From Pukyongia sp963768085 (GTDB lineage Bacteria > Bacteroidota > Bacteroidia > Flavobacteriales > Flavobacteriaceae), in NCBI GenBank assembly GCA_963768085.1, contig CAVYGO010000003.1, forward strand, positions 1,364,001 through 1,428,000: a stretch of DNA of 64,000 nt. The letters run 5' to 3'. Positions within the stretch are counted from its first letter, which is position 1, and the number at the start of each line of letters is the position of its first letter. The translations under genes and the position numbers were made by a program. The notes below the pieces were generated by a model, which saw only the letters and a list, made by a program, of their open reading frames with translations, did not search any database and had not been told where the DNA came from. Of this stretch, positions 44,350 through 53,778 are shown one piece after another.

Positions 44350-45717
44350 ATGAAAAAAATTACATTAAGTCTGATCTTATTTATGTTCGTCTGCTTTTTG
44401 GGAAAATCGCAGGTAAGTTATAATGTAGATCAAACCGGTACATTTGCACCGATTGATATCTCAGCAACTGCCGCGGTGGTTGCTCTAAGCGACGATTCCG
44501 TCTCGGCGGATTTGCCTGTAGGATTTAACTTTAATTTCTACGGAAATGTTTACACCACTTTCAGAATTTCCTCCAATGGATTTCTTGGATTTGGCGGATT
44601 AACTGCTAACGGATGTTGCACGGGACAAAATATTCCGAATGCGAGCGCTCCAAATAACCTTATCGCTTTTGCATGGGAAGATCTTGATCCCGGAAATGGT
44701 GGACAGCCCGCTATTAACGTGGTGCGTTATGAGACCGTTGGAACTGCTCCTAACCAAATACTGGTTGTGGAATTCTTCAATGTAGATCATTGGACTAGTG
44801 GAAATCTTGTTACCACGCATATTCAAATGTATGAAGGGTCAAATCTAATTGAAATTCATACCACTGCCATGCCATCCGATGGAGGATCACACACTCAGGG
44901 AGTAGAAAATATAGATGGAACTATGGCAGTTGCCGTACCTGGGAGAAATAGCGTAAGCTGGTCGGCATTTAATGATTATGTCGCTTTTATTCCCACATTC
45001 CCACCAATTATCAACTGCCCAATGGATGTTATGGCCAACACCGAACCCGGTGTGTGTACGGCTCAGGTAACCTTTGCCGATGCAGTTGCTATCGATCCCG
45101 ATGGTGGACCGGTAGTAGTGGTTCAAACCATGGGACCTCCATCCGGAAGTGATTTCCCATTAGGAGATACTATCGTTGAATTTACAGCGACTGATGATGA
45201 AGGAGATATGACAAGCTGCCAATTTACAGTTACAGTTATTGATAATCAACCTCCGGTTGTGACTTGTCCTGCTGATATTGCAGTAGATAACGATCCCGGA
45301 ACTTGTGGTGCTGTAGTAACGTATCCGGACCCAACGGTGGTGGATAATTGTTTCAATAGTGGTATGCCGTCTACAGGCGAAGTTTATCTCAATAACCCTG
45401 TAGGCTCCTTCTCAGGAAACGTTAGGGGATATACATTCGTAGCACCGGTTGATTTTACAATGACATCGCTACGTGTTCCAACAACTGTTTCTTCAGGACA
45501 ACAAAGTATTCAGGTGATGCGTTTTGCAGCTCCGGTTGAGACATTCCCCGCTACAAGTAGCTATAGTGAATTATTATTCTATACGGGTCTTGATGCCGAT
45601 GATGGATATATTCCAGTTGATATCGACTTCTTTGCAGGAGATATCATTGGAATCCTTAGGATATCGAGGAGATCCCGGAACTTAATTCTTATACAGATGA
45701 TGCGACTATCGATATAG
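44350..45717 (+). CDS. HYR-domain secreted protein, 5' fragment of a frameshifted gene
   Basis: A 455-aa reading frame with a signal peptide (LGKSQVSYN). Residues about 25-215 form a nidogen-like head (FRISSNGFLGFGG, VENIDGTMAVAVPGRN). Two HYR modules follow (PPIINCPMDVMANTEPGVC; PPVVTCPADIAVDNDPGTC). A further beta-rich domain begins (GEVYLNNPVGSFSGNV) and is cut off after FAGDIIGIL by a frame change, so the last 15-20 residues are an artefact. The next gene holds the continuation and the T9SS sorting domain. Without it this product could not be delivered to the surface. Confidence 0.8.
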   Translation: MKKITLSLILFMFVCFLGKSQVSYNVDQTGTFAPIDISATAAVVALSDDSVSADLPVGFNFNFYGNVYTTFRISSNGFLGFGGLTANGCCTGQNIPNASAPNNLIAFAWEDLDPGNGGQPAINVVRYETVGTAPNQILVVEFFNVDHWTSGNLVTTHIQMYEGSNLIEIHTTAMPSDGGSHTQGVENIDGTMAVAVPGRNSVSWSAFNDYVAFIPTFPPIINCPMDVMANTEPGVCTAQVTFADAVAIDPDGGPVVVVQTMGPPSGSDFPLGDTIVEFTATDDEGDMTSCQFTVTVIDNQPPVVTCPADIAVDNDPGTCGAVVTYPDPTVVDNCFNSGMPSTGEVYLNNPVGSFSGNVRGYTFVAPVDFTMTSLRVPTTVSSGQQSIQVMRFAAPVETFPATSSYSELLFYTGLDADDGYIPVDIDFFAGDIIGILRISRRSRNLILIQMMRLSI

Positions 45718-45837
45718 ACGGAAATGTTATTAATATTACAGATTTGGAACTCAGAACGCAATGATACGGCAGCTGCTGCGCCTCAGGGAATCTTTCTGGG
45801 TTGAACCAAGCATTTGCTAATAAAAGTCAAGTGAACT

Positions 45838-48330
45838 TTGAATATGAAGTTGGAGGTGCTGCTGCCGGTTCCTTATACCGTGATCACAGGTTTCCCAAGT
45901 GGTGATGTGTTCCCTGTAGGAACTACACTTACTACACTTGAGTACACCGATCCGGGCGGAAACGCTGTTCAGTGTACATTTAATGTAACGGTTAATGATG
46001 TGGAAGCTCCAACGGTAAGCTGTCTTGGACAACCCGGAACGATCACAGTCGCAGAGACCAGTACTCCTGGTGTAGCGATACCTGATAATGATCCTTTGGG
46101 TGTTTCCACGATCTTAAACATTGCAGCCGATGAAACGATCACCGATCTGGATCTCGATCTGGATATTACCCACACCTGGGTAGGTGATATAGCTGTAACC
46201 CTGGAATCTCCTATGGGAACTGTCGTAACTGTTTACGACCGTCCGGGTGTTCCGGCATCGACCTTTGGATGCTCTGGTAATGATGTACTGGCAACTTTGG
46301 ATGATGAAGCTGCCACACCTGTTGAAGATGAATGTGGTGGTGGAGTACCTGCTATTGCAGGATCCTTTATCCCTAACGAAGCACTCTCTGCCTTCGATGG
46401 CCAGAGTACAATGGGTGATTGGATACTAACGGTATCTGATAATGCAGGTGGTGACACCGGTACTTTGAATGCATTCACTATTAACTACAGTTATGACGAT
46501 CCGGGTACTCCTGTAGACATTGTCTTGGATGCTAACGGTATGGCTTCTATTGCTGCCAGCATTTTGGTTTCCACATTTGATGATAACTGCGGTCCTGGAA
46601 ATGTTATGATAACCGGTGGTACAGGCGGTGCCTATGACCAGACGATCAATATTGTCAATCCTGCCTTGATGGGAACTAACCTCTTCTCCTTTACCGGAAC
46701 TCCTGTTGGAGCTTCCGGCGATGGAACCCTGGAGGTAATGACCTTTGGTGATATCGACGGAACAGGCGGTAATGAAGAGCAGTGGACCATCACGGATGAA
46801 GACGCAAACACCACAGGTACCATTGGTGCCACAGGTAACTTCGCCGATCAGTGTAACACCGTACTTACCGAGACCTTCGTTATTCCAGCGGCCTTGCTTG
46901 ATACATGGGCTGCCGATGGTATGATCGACTTTACAGGAACCGATGTGGCTGGTAATATCAACACTACCCTTTGTGGTGGAGATAACTTACAACTGCGTCT
47001 TACTTACCCAACGGGAGGTACGCCGATGATCGATTTCACCTGTGATGATCTTGGGATTCAATTTGTTGAGATCACAGCTACCGATGCTGCAGGTAATGAG
47101 ACCATGTGTACGGCTACCGTAAATGTGATCGACAACACGCCTCCGGTATTGGTTTGTGCTGATGTAACCATCGAGCTTGGACCTACCGGTGTAACCGATA
47201 TCGAACCGGAAGACCTGTTGGCCAGTTCACCTACTACCTATAATGTAGTGACTATTAGTAGTGATAATGGATCTGGTGCGGAAGGATTCACAGACCTTAC
47301 TGTTCCGGTAACCGCTGCTGAAGCAGTGAGTTTCGACTGGGATTACACAACCCCTGACGGACCGGCCTTCGATAGCTTTGGATACCTGTTAAACGGTGTA
47401 TTCACCGAATTAACCGATCCTGCGGGTGCAACAGTCCAAAGTGGAAACAGTGGACCGATCAACCTGGCCCCTGGCGATGTGTTCGGATTCCGTTCGCGAT
47501 CCCTCGACGGCCTATTTGGTGCCGCTACTACCACGGTAAGTAACTTTGTGCCAGGATTCAACGGACAGTTCGATCCGGCCAACTGGACAGTGACCCTGAC
47601 CAACTCTGATGGAGATGCATTCTTCGTGGAGATCCCGGGTGGACCACTATCCTTTGATGCCTGTGGTATCACTGTACTTGCAGTAGACATCACCGAGGTA
47701 ACCTGTGCAGACATTGCAGCCTCACCACTAACGGCAACGGTATTTGCTTCCGACGCCAGTGGTAACCTGGCCGCTTGTCAGTCTATGATCACTGTCGTGG
47801 ATGCTTTAGGACCAGAAGTAACCTGTCCGGCAGACATGACTGTAGATCCGGGACCAGGCAACTTGTTCTATACATTACCTGATTACTGGGCCGATGGAGA
47901 CGCTACGGCGACAGACAACTGTACCGATCCGCTTACGATCTTTACCCAGGATCCGGCGGCAGGCACAGAACTATCTGACGGTGTGTACACTATATCGATC
48001 TGTTCTACCGATGAGTATGGTAACGAAGGTTGCTGTACCTTCCAGCTAACTGTTGAGAGCATACTGGGTAATACTGACAACGAGCTAAGCTCGGCGATCA
48101 GTTTGTATCCGAATCCGGCCGGCGAGCAAGTAACTCTTGCCAACGGATCCAACATACTGCTGGATAATCTAGTGATCTTTGACGTAAACGGTAAACTGGT
48201 CAATACCATCGACCTTCGCAATATGGGAAGTGAAATGATGATCGATGTATCGCAACTGGCATCTGGAGTCTATATGGTTCAGATCACCGGTGAGCAATCA
48301 ACAACCGTGAAACGATTGATTAAAGAATAA
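45838..48330 (+). CDS. HYR-domain secreted protein, 3' fragment with T9SS type A sorting domain
   Basis: An 830-aa frame without a signal peptide, best read as the remainder of the gene starting at 44350. It begins inside an HYR module (ITGFPSGDVFPVGTT), then has a proprotein-convertase-P-like domain (ITHTWVGDIAVTLESPMGTVV, GDWILTVSDNAGGDTG), more HYR modules (PPVLVCADVTIELG; PEVTCPADMTVDPG), and a Por-type T9SS domain at the end (SLYPNPAGEQVTL, GVYMVQITGEQSTTVKRLI). The true start is not at 45838. Between 45660 and 45838 readable protein is spread over all three frames. Confidence 0.8.
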   Translation: MNMKLEVLLPVPYTVITGFPSGDVFPVGTTLTTLEYTDPGGNAVQCTFNVTVNDVEAPTVSCLGQPGTITVAETSTPGVAIPDNDPLGVSTILNIAADETITDLDLDLDITHTWVGDIAVTLESPMGTVVTVYDRPGVPASTFGCSGNDVLATLDDEAATPVEDECGGGVPAIAGSFIPNEALSAFDGQSTMGDWILTVSDNAGGDTGTLNAFTINYSYDDPGTPVDIVLDANGMASIAASILVSTFDDNCGPGNVMITGGTGGAYDQTINIVNPALMGTNLFSFTGTPVGASGDGTLEVMTFGDIDGTGGNEEQWTITDEDANTTGTIGATGNFADQCNTVLTETFVIPAALLDTWAADGMIDFTGTDVAGNINTTLCGGDNLQLRLTYPTGGTPMIDFTCDDLGIQFVEITATDAAGNETMCTATVNVIDNTPPVLVCADVTIELGPTGVTDIEPEDLLASSPTTYNVVTISSDNGSGAEGFTDLTVPVTAAEAVSFDWDYTTPDGPAFDSFGYLLNGVFTELTDPAGATVQSGNSGPINLAPGDVFGFRSRSLDGLFGAATTTVSNFVPGFNGQFDPANWTVTLTNSDGDAFFVEIPGGPLSFDACGITVLAVDITEVTCADIAASPLTATVFASDASGNLAACQSMITVVDALGPEVTCPADMTVDPGPGNLFYTLPDYWADGDATATDNCTDPLTIFTQDPAAGTELSDGVYTISICSTDEYGNEGCCTFQLTVESILGNTDNELSSAISLYPNPAGEQVTLANGSNILLDNLVIFDVNGKLVNTIDLRNMGSEMMIDVSQLASGVYMVQITGEQSTTVKRLIKE

Positions 48331-48360
48331 TCGGAAGATTATATAACCAACCAAAAGAAA

Positions 48361-48391
48361 ACCCCTTCCGGAAACGGAGGGGGTCTTTGTT
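48361..48391 (+). terminator. terminator after the HYR gene
   Basis: ACCCCTTCCG pairs with CGGAGGGGGT around a GAAA tetraloop, with one U-G pair, and is followed by TCTTTGTTT. Confidence 0.88.
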
Positions 48392-48523
48392 TAATTGTAT
48401 GTTGTAAAATTAATCGGAAGATCGATAATGAGATTCTTTTTAAAATGATCAATTCAGTCATTACAGGTTGTCTGTACTGCTATAAACTATTTGGTCATTA
48501 TATACACCATCCGTCTTTTTCCA

Positions 48524-48652
48524 CTATCTCTTGACTTGTTGTTTCCAGATAGCTTTTTCGTTATAATCAACCTTGTTCGTCACCTGGTTGATATTTCCTG
48601 TGGGATTTGTAGGATTCGTTTGCTCAATCCTGCGTCTAAACATTCTTTCCAT
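48524..48652 (-). CDS. small basic ORF, 42 aa, unknown
   Basis: A 42-codon frame beginning MERMFRRRIEQTNPTNPTGN and ending KAIWKQQVKR, with a TAG stop. It is rich in Arg, Lys, Asn and Gln, with a net positive charge and no membrane segment. AAAGGAAG lies just before the ATG and a TACCTTTG promoter element lies 22 bases upstream. It stands alone in the 520-base gap between the HYR gene and trpA. I do not recognise it. The rest of that gap (48392-48523 and 48683-48850) shows nothing else. Confidence 0.45.
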   Translation of the reverse strand: MERMFRRRIEQTNPTNPTGNINQVTNKVDYNEKAIWKQQVKR

Positions 48653-48674
48653 AACTTCCTTTTTTAAGTTCAAT

Positions 48675-48682
48675 CAAAGGTA
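48675..48682 (-). promoter_or_regulatory. -7 promoter element before the 42-aa ORF
   Basis: On the minus strand TACCTTTG fits TAnnTTTG. A TTTG at 48697-48700 is 14 bases upstream of it, shorter than the usual spacing. Confidence 0.4.
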
Positions 48683-48850
48683 CGATTCGAGGGTCACAAA
48701 ATTTGCTAAGGCCATGTTATGGTTAGGTTAAAAGCAAATATATATCGTGAAATTGTTCCAGTTATACAAATCATCACCCCAAAGTGAAATTGAGTATTAA
48801 ACCGTTTAGAAATGTTAGGAATTATTGTTGATTTCGGAATGACAGATCTA

Positions 48851-49612
48851 TTATCGTAATGATGTAATAAAGCCAGATATCCCGGCCACACCTTCAGATG
48901 TTAACGTTTTAATAAAGGCACTGCCAATAATGGCCCCTTTTGTATCTTTAGTTGCTGCGTTAAACGTTTCAGAATTGCTAATACCGAATCCTACAATTAA
49001 GGGGTTCTTTAAATTCATATTGGCAACCCGATTAAAATATTCTGTTTGCTCATTGCCAAATCCCTGGGTCTTCCCCGTTGTACTCGCACTGCTTACCATG
49101 TAAATAAATCCGTCGCTCGCCCTATCGATAGCTCGTATCCTGTCTTCAGAAGTCTGAGGGGTGATAAGAAATACATTGATAAGTCCATGGTCCTTAAATA
49201 TTGAAGCATAATGCGCCTGGTACTCTGCTAGGGGTAGATCGGGTAGGATAAGACCATCTATACCAATTTCACTGCATCTTTCACAAAACTTTTCAACGCC
49301 ATATTGTAATACGGGATTAAAATAGCCCATCAGGATAAGTGGTATGGATACCGTCTCCCTGATCTTTGAGAGTTGTTTAAATAGATGTTCAGTGGTCATT
49401 CCATTTCGAAGGGCAGCTGTGGAACTTTGCTGTATCGTTGGGCCATCGGCTAGCGGGTCACTGAAAGGTAATCCGATCTCGATCATATCCGCGCCGTGTT
49501 TCGCCAATTCTTCAATAACAGGAACCGTATCTTCCAAATCCGGATACCCGGCTGTGAAGTATATAGAAAGTACTTTTTTATCCTGGGCGAGTTGCTGTTT
49601 AATTCGGTTCAT
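48851..49612 (-). CDS. trpA: tryptophan synthase alpha subunit
   Basis: A 253-aa TIM barrel that cleaves indole-3-glycerol phosphate to indole. The catalytic Glu is in ADMIEIGLPFSDPLADG and the catalytic Asp in IDGLILPDLPLAEY. The phosphate-binding GFGISNSETF and GAIIGSAFIK are also present. Last gene of the trp operon, 20 nt after trpB. No clear terminator follows it. Confidence 0.97.
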   Translation of the reverse strand: MNRIKQQLAQDKKVLSIYFTAGYPDLEDTVPVIEELAKHGADMIEIGLPFSDPLADGPTIQQSSTAALRNGMTTEHLFKQLSKIRETVSIPLILMGYFNPVLQYGVEKFCERCSEIGIDGLILPDLPLAEYQAHYASIFKDHGLINVFLITPQTSEDRIRAIDRASDGFIYMVSSASTTGKTQGFGNEQTEYFNRVANMNLKNPLIVGFGISNSETFNAATKDTKGAIIGSAFIKTLTSEGVAGISGFITSLR

Positions 49613-49632
49613 AATGAAAGCTGCTGTTCAAA

Positions 49633-50814
49633 TTATAACTTGAAATAGTTAATATAGGTGTCGAGGTCCTTATCACCCCGTCCACTCAGATTGATCACAA
49701 TAATATCTTCAGGTTGAAAGGATCTTTCTTTAAAAATAGCCAGTGCGTGACTCGTTTCTATAGCTGGAATAATACCTTCCAGTTGACTCAGTTCTAGTCC
49801 GGCTTTCATGGCATCATTATCTGTAATAGACATAAATTCACCACGGCCACTCGTGTATAAATGGGCATGCATGGGTCCTACACCAGGATAATCAAGACCA
49901 GCAGAAATAGAATAAGGTTCGATGATCTGGCCATCGGTAGTTTGCATTAAAAGAGTCTTACTTCCATGAATGATACCTATTTTGCCCAGCACCGAAGTCG
50001 CTGCGCTTTCACCGGAATGGATTCCTTTGCCCGCTGCTTCTACCGCGATAATTCCCACTTCGGGAATATTTAGGTAATGGTAATATGCTCCGGCGGCATT
50101 ACTTCCGCCCCCAACACAGGCAACAACATAGTCGGGATTTTCGCGTCCTTCTTTAATTTTTAATTGTTTTTTAATTTCTTCGGAAATTACACTTTGAAAA
50201 CGTGCCACCATATCGGGATAGGGATGTGGACCTACCACGCTGCCGATGATATAGTGTGTATCTGTGGGATTATTGATCCAATCCCGAATAGCTTCGTTGG
50301 TTGCATCTTTTAATGTTCTGCTTCCGCTTAGCGCTGGAACAACTGTTGCTCCCAGCATTTTCATACGGGCCACGTTGGGGGCTTGTCTGTCGATATCAAT
50401 TTCACCCATGTACACTACACATTCGATGCCCATCAAAGCACAAACAGTAGCGGTTGCCACACCATGTTGTCCTGCTCCTGTTTCTGCAATGATGCGATTT
50501 TTCCCAAGCCGTTTTGCCAGGAGTATTTGCCCTATCGTATTATTAACTTTATGCGCGCCTGTATGGCAAAGGTCTTCACGCTTCAGGTAGATCTTTGTAT
50601 GATACTTTTCCGATAACCGTTTTGCGAAGTAGAGGGGTGTAGGGCGCCCCACGTAATCCTGCAATAAGGCATTAAACTCCTTTCTGAATGAATCTTCTGA
50701 AGTAATCGTAAGGTAATTTTGTCGTAATTCCTCTACATTAGGAAAGAGCATTTCGGGAATATATGCGCCTCCGAATTCTCCATAATATCCTTTGTTATTC
50801 ACATGATAGCTCAT
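49633..50814 (-). CDS. trpB: tryptophan synthase beta subunit
   Basis: A 393-aa PLP enzyme that joins indole and serine. The PLP lysine is in CHTGAHKVNNTIGQ, the phosphate-binding loop is CVGGGSNAAGAYYH, and the family start YYGEFGGAYIPEML is intact. It is the short TrpB1 type expected to pair with TrpA. The start overlaps the end of trpF by 20 bases, so it is translationally coupled. Confidence 0.98.
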   Translation of the reverse strand: MSYHVNNKGYYGEFGGAYIPEMLFPNVEELRQNYLTITSEDSFRKEFNALLQDYVGRPTPLYFAKRLSEKYHTKIYLKREDLCHTGAHKVNNTIGQILLAKRLGKNRIIAETGAGQHGVATATVCALMGIECVVYMGEIDIDRQAPNVARMKMLGATVVPALSGSRTLKDATNEAIRDWINNPTDTHYIIGSVVGPHPYPDMVARFQSVISEEIKKQLKIKEGRENPDYVVACVGGGSNAAGAYYHYLNIPEVGIIAVEAAGKGIHSGESAATSVLGKIGIIHGSKTLLMQTTDGQIIEPYSISAGLDYPGVGPMHAHLYTSGRGEFMSITDNDAMKAGLELSQLEGIIPAIETSHALAIFKERSFQPEDIIVINLSGRGDKDLDTYINYFKL

Positions 50815-51433
50815 CTATAAATCTTTTTAACTCTTCTATATCCTTTAATCCGGGCTTCTGTTCGAACCTGCTGTTTAGGTCGACGGCCAATACCGGTAAG
50901 CCTGTTTGTATAATGTCTTTCACCTTTCCCACTTCTTTTATCCCGATACCACCGCTAAGCACAAAGGGCTTTTCAGAATTATAACCCGATAGCACCTGCC
51001 AGTTGAAAACAAGTCCGGTGCCTCCCGGAGTCCTACCTTTTGTATCGAACAGGAAAGCGTCTACATAGCTTTCATAAGGCTTAAGATTGTTGAAATCAAA
51101 GTGATCCAGGATATGAAATACCTTCCATATTCGTATGGATTCATCACCTGTTTTCATTTGTTTGTTTCTCAGCATTTCACAAAATTCGGGAGATTCTTCA
51201 CCATGCAGCTGGATCACATTTAAATGATGCCTTTGTGTACTTTCATTAATGAAATCTATGCTGGCGTTAACGAAAACCCCAACTTTGGCGATCTGTTCCG
51301 ATAACTTCGGAATTTCTCCTGTAAAATTTCGCGGGCTGTTTTCAAAAAATATAAATCCCAGGTAATCGGGCTGAAGACCGGCCACTTCAGCAACATTGTG
51401 TTTCATTCCGCATATTTTGATCCGGGGTCTCAT
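50795..51433 (-). CDS. trpF: phosphoribosylanthranilate isomerase
   Basis: A 212-aa TIM barrel catalysing the third step of tryptophan synthesis. The catalytic Cys is in IKICGMKH and the catalytic Asp in DAFLFDTKGRTPGGTG. PFVLSGGIG is the phosphate site. The start overlaps the trpC stop by four bases (ATGA). Confidence 0.96.
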   Translation of the reverse strand: MRPRIKICGMKHNVAEVAGLQPDYLGFIFFENSPRNFTGEIPKLSEQIAKVGVFVNASIDFINESTQRHHLNVIQLHGEESPEFCEMLRNKQMKTGDESIRIWKVFHILDHFDFNNLKPYESYVDAFLFDTKGRTPGGTGLVFNWQVLSGYNSEKPFVLSGGIGIKEVGKVKDIIQTGLPVLAVDLNSRFEQKPGLKDIEELKRFIDELSCE

Positions 51434-52214
51434 GATCTTAACTTCTGAATAAATTCGGCAGCTGATTTTCCTGGGTTATCATTTCGCATAAAATGTTCTC
51501 CCATTAAAAATCCCTGGTAACCATATTTTATGAGTTCTGATACTGCTTCAGGGCTGCTTAAACCACTTTCTGAAACTTTCACAAAACGATCCGGAATACG
51601 TGCCGCCAGTTCCTTACTCACCTTTGTTGAAACCTGAAATGTCTTGAGGTTTCGGTTATTCACACCCAGCATGTCTGCTGGTGCTTTGAGAGACCGTTTA
51701 AGCTCATTCTCATCATGTACTTCTAATAGGATCTCCAATTGCAGGTTCCTGGCAATATCGGACAGTTCCTTAAGTTTTGTTTCATCAAGGACCGCGGCGA
51801 TTAGAAGGATAGCATCTGCACCAAAGGCCTTCGCTTCAAATATCTGATAAGGGTCTATGATGAATTCCTTTCGTAAAAGAGGGATGGATACATGCTGTCT
51901 GGCTAATAATAAATCATCCAGCGATCCTCCAAAATAAGACGTATCTGTTAGAACAGAAATGGCACTCACCCCGGCAATTTCATAACCCGAAACAACGTCC
52001 GGTAAGGATACCTTATAATTAATCACCGATTTACTGGGGGACCTTCTTTTATGTTCGGCAATGATTCCATACTCCGAATTTCTCAATGCAGCCGACATTG
52101 ATTGAACGGGCCGTCAAAATATTTTGATTGTTCCAATACGGTGATTGGCAGGACTTCTTTCTTTGCAGAAACCTCTTTACGTTTATATGCAATGATCTTA
52201 TCTAAAATGGTCAT
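51430..52214 (-). CDS. trpC: indole-3-glycerol phosphate synthase, with a frameshift near the 5' end
   Basis: TrpC closes the indole ring. The continuous frame from 52098 (MSAALRNSEYGIIAEHKRRS) has the catalytic Lys and Glu motifs (EHKRRSPSK, PLLRKEFIIDPYQ, VSESGLSS) but lacks the usual N-terminal 40 residues. These are encoded in another frame starting at ATG 52214, which overlaps the trpD stop by four bases as expected in an operon (MTILDKIIAYKRKEV). The two frames meet in a run of three C (minus strand, near 52108-52110). One more C would give FDGPVQSMSAAL and a normal product of 261 aa. This is either a true mutation or a sequencing or assembly error. Confidence 0.85.
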
Positions 52215-53209
52215 GCCTCCTTACTAATTTTTTGTAACGTTTTTAAAACCTTGAGTGCGTTACCATTCAACAATGCGTCCTGGGCTATGCTAAAGCCTTC
52301 AATAACGGAGCAACCTTCAACGACCGAAATAGCCATCCCCGCATTCGCACATACAACATCGTTTTGGGCTTTTGTTCCATTACCATTCAGAATATCCATA
52401 AAAATACCGGCGGATGCCTCTACGGTTTCACCCCCATGTATTTGCGACTGTTCAATAGCTGAAACTCCAAAATCTATAGGTCTTAACATACGTTCCGATT
52501 TGTTAGAAATAACCCTGGTCAAACCCGTTAATGATATTTCATCATAGCCGTCAATCGAATGTAGTATTGCATAATTCTTGTCTGATTTCTGGTATAGGTA
52601 ACCGTACATTCTGGCAAGTTCAAGACTAAATACACCAACCAACTGATTCTTAGGAAACGCAGGATTTACCATAGGTCCCAGCATGTTGAAAAAAGTTTTT
52701 ACACCTAACTCACGGCGAATGGGCGCTACGTTTTTCATTGCCGGATGAAATAAAGGTGCATGTAGTATGCATATCCCTGCCTCTTCAAGAGAGCGTCTTA
52801 AAAAATCGGATTCATTACTAAAGTGGATACCCAATTGTTCCATCACGTTGCTGCTACCGCTAATGGAAGAAACCCCATAGTTACCATGCTTGGTAACCAT
52901 CACACCGGCACCAGCAGTAACAAACGAAGCCATCGTAGAAATATTGAATGTGTTCTTGCCATCACCACCGGTACCGCACAGGTCTATGGTGTTGTATTCG
53001 CTAACATCAACCGGAATGCACAATTCCAGGAGCGCATCACGGAACCCTTCCAGCTCTTCCAGGGCTATGCTACGCATCATATAAACAGTTAGGAAAGCGG
53101 AGATCTGACTCTGGTTATAGGTGCCTTCCGAAATTGCCATGAGAATATTCCTGGCCTCTTCCCGGTCCAGTTGCTCATGGTTTATAAGTCTGTTGAGTAC
53201 CTGCTTCAT
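52211..53209 (-). CDS. trpD: anthranilate phosphoribosyltransferase
   Basis: A 332-aa protein transferring phosphoribosyl to anthranilate. The PRPP-binding motif DLCGTGGDGKNTFNIST, KHGNYGVSSISGSSNVME and FHPAMKNVAPIRRELGVKTFFNMLGP are all present. One base separates it from the trpG stop, and its own stop overlaps trpC. Confidence 0.97.
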   Translation of the reverse strand: MKQVLNRLINHEQLDREEARNILMAISEGTYNQSQISAFLTVYMMRSIALEELEGFRDALLELCIPVDVSEYNTIDLCGTGGDGKNTFNISTMASFVTAGAGVMVTKHGNYGVSSISGSSNVMEQLGIHFSNESDFLRRSLEEAGICILHAPLFHPAMKNVAPIRRELGVKTFFNMLGPMVNPAFPKNQLVGVFSLELARMYGYLYQKSDKNYAILHSIDGYDEISLTGLTRVISNKSERMLRPIDFGVSAIEQSQIHGGETVEASAGIFMDILNGNGTKAQNDVVCANAGMAISVVEGCSVIEGFSIAQDALLNGNALKVLKTLQKISKEA

Positions 53210-53210
53210 T

Positions 53211-53777
53211 TTAACTCTCTATCCAGTTTTTTATCATTTGTTTTCCTTTAGGGGTGAGAACACTTTCAGGATGAAATTGTACAGCCCGAATATCGAATTC
53301 CCTGTGCCTCAACGACATGATCTGACCGTTCGCATCCAGGGAAGTGATCTCTAATTGCGGCGGGAAGTTCTCCCTTTCTACAACCCATGAGTGATAACGT
53401 CCAACTTCGATCTCCTTACCGAGCCCTTTAAAAAGCGGCTCATCCGAAACCAATATGGTAGCTTTGGTGGCAACGCCATGGAATACTTCGCTTAAATTGG
53501 TAATGCTTCCGCCAAAAACTTCCCCTATCGCCTGCTGCCCCAAACAAACACCTAATATGGGTTTTACCCCTGCGTAGCGCCTAATCACTTCTTTCAATAA
53601 GCCCGCCTCATCCGGAATTCCCGGCCCCGGTGATAATAGGATCTTATCATAATTCGCCGCTTCTGCGAGATCGAAACGATCATTTCGCTTAACCGTGACC
53701 TCTGTATTGAGATCTTCCAGGTAATGTACCAGGTTATACACAAAACTATCGTAATTGTCGATTACCAGTACTTTCAT
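53211..53777 (-). CDS. trpG: anthranilate synthase component II (glutamine amidotransferase)
   Basis: About 188 aa. The class I amidotransferase triad is visible: Cys in LGVCLGQQAIG, His and Glu in VQFHPESVLTPKG. SPGPGIPDEAG is typical of TrpG. I start at MKVLVIDNYDSF (53777), one base after the trpE stop (TAATATG). It supplies ammonia to TrpE. Confidence 0.96.
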   Translation of the reverse strand: MKVLVIDNYDSFVYNLVHYLEDLNTEVTVKRNDRFDLAEAANYDKILLSPGPGIPDEAGLLKEVIRRYAGVKPILGVCLGQQAIGEVFGGSITNLSEVFHGVATKATILVSDEPLFKGLGKEIEVGRYHSWVVERENFPPQLEITSLDANGQIMSLRHREFDIRAVQFHPESVLTPKGKQMIKNWIES

Positions 53778-53778
53778 A

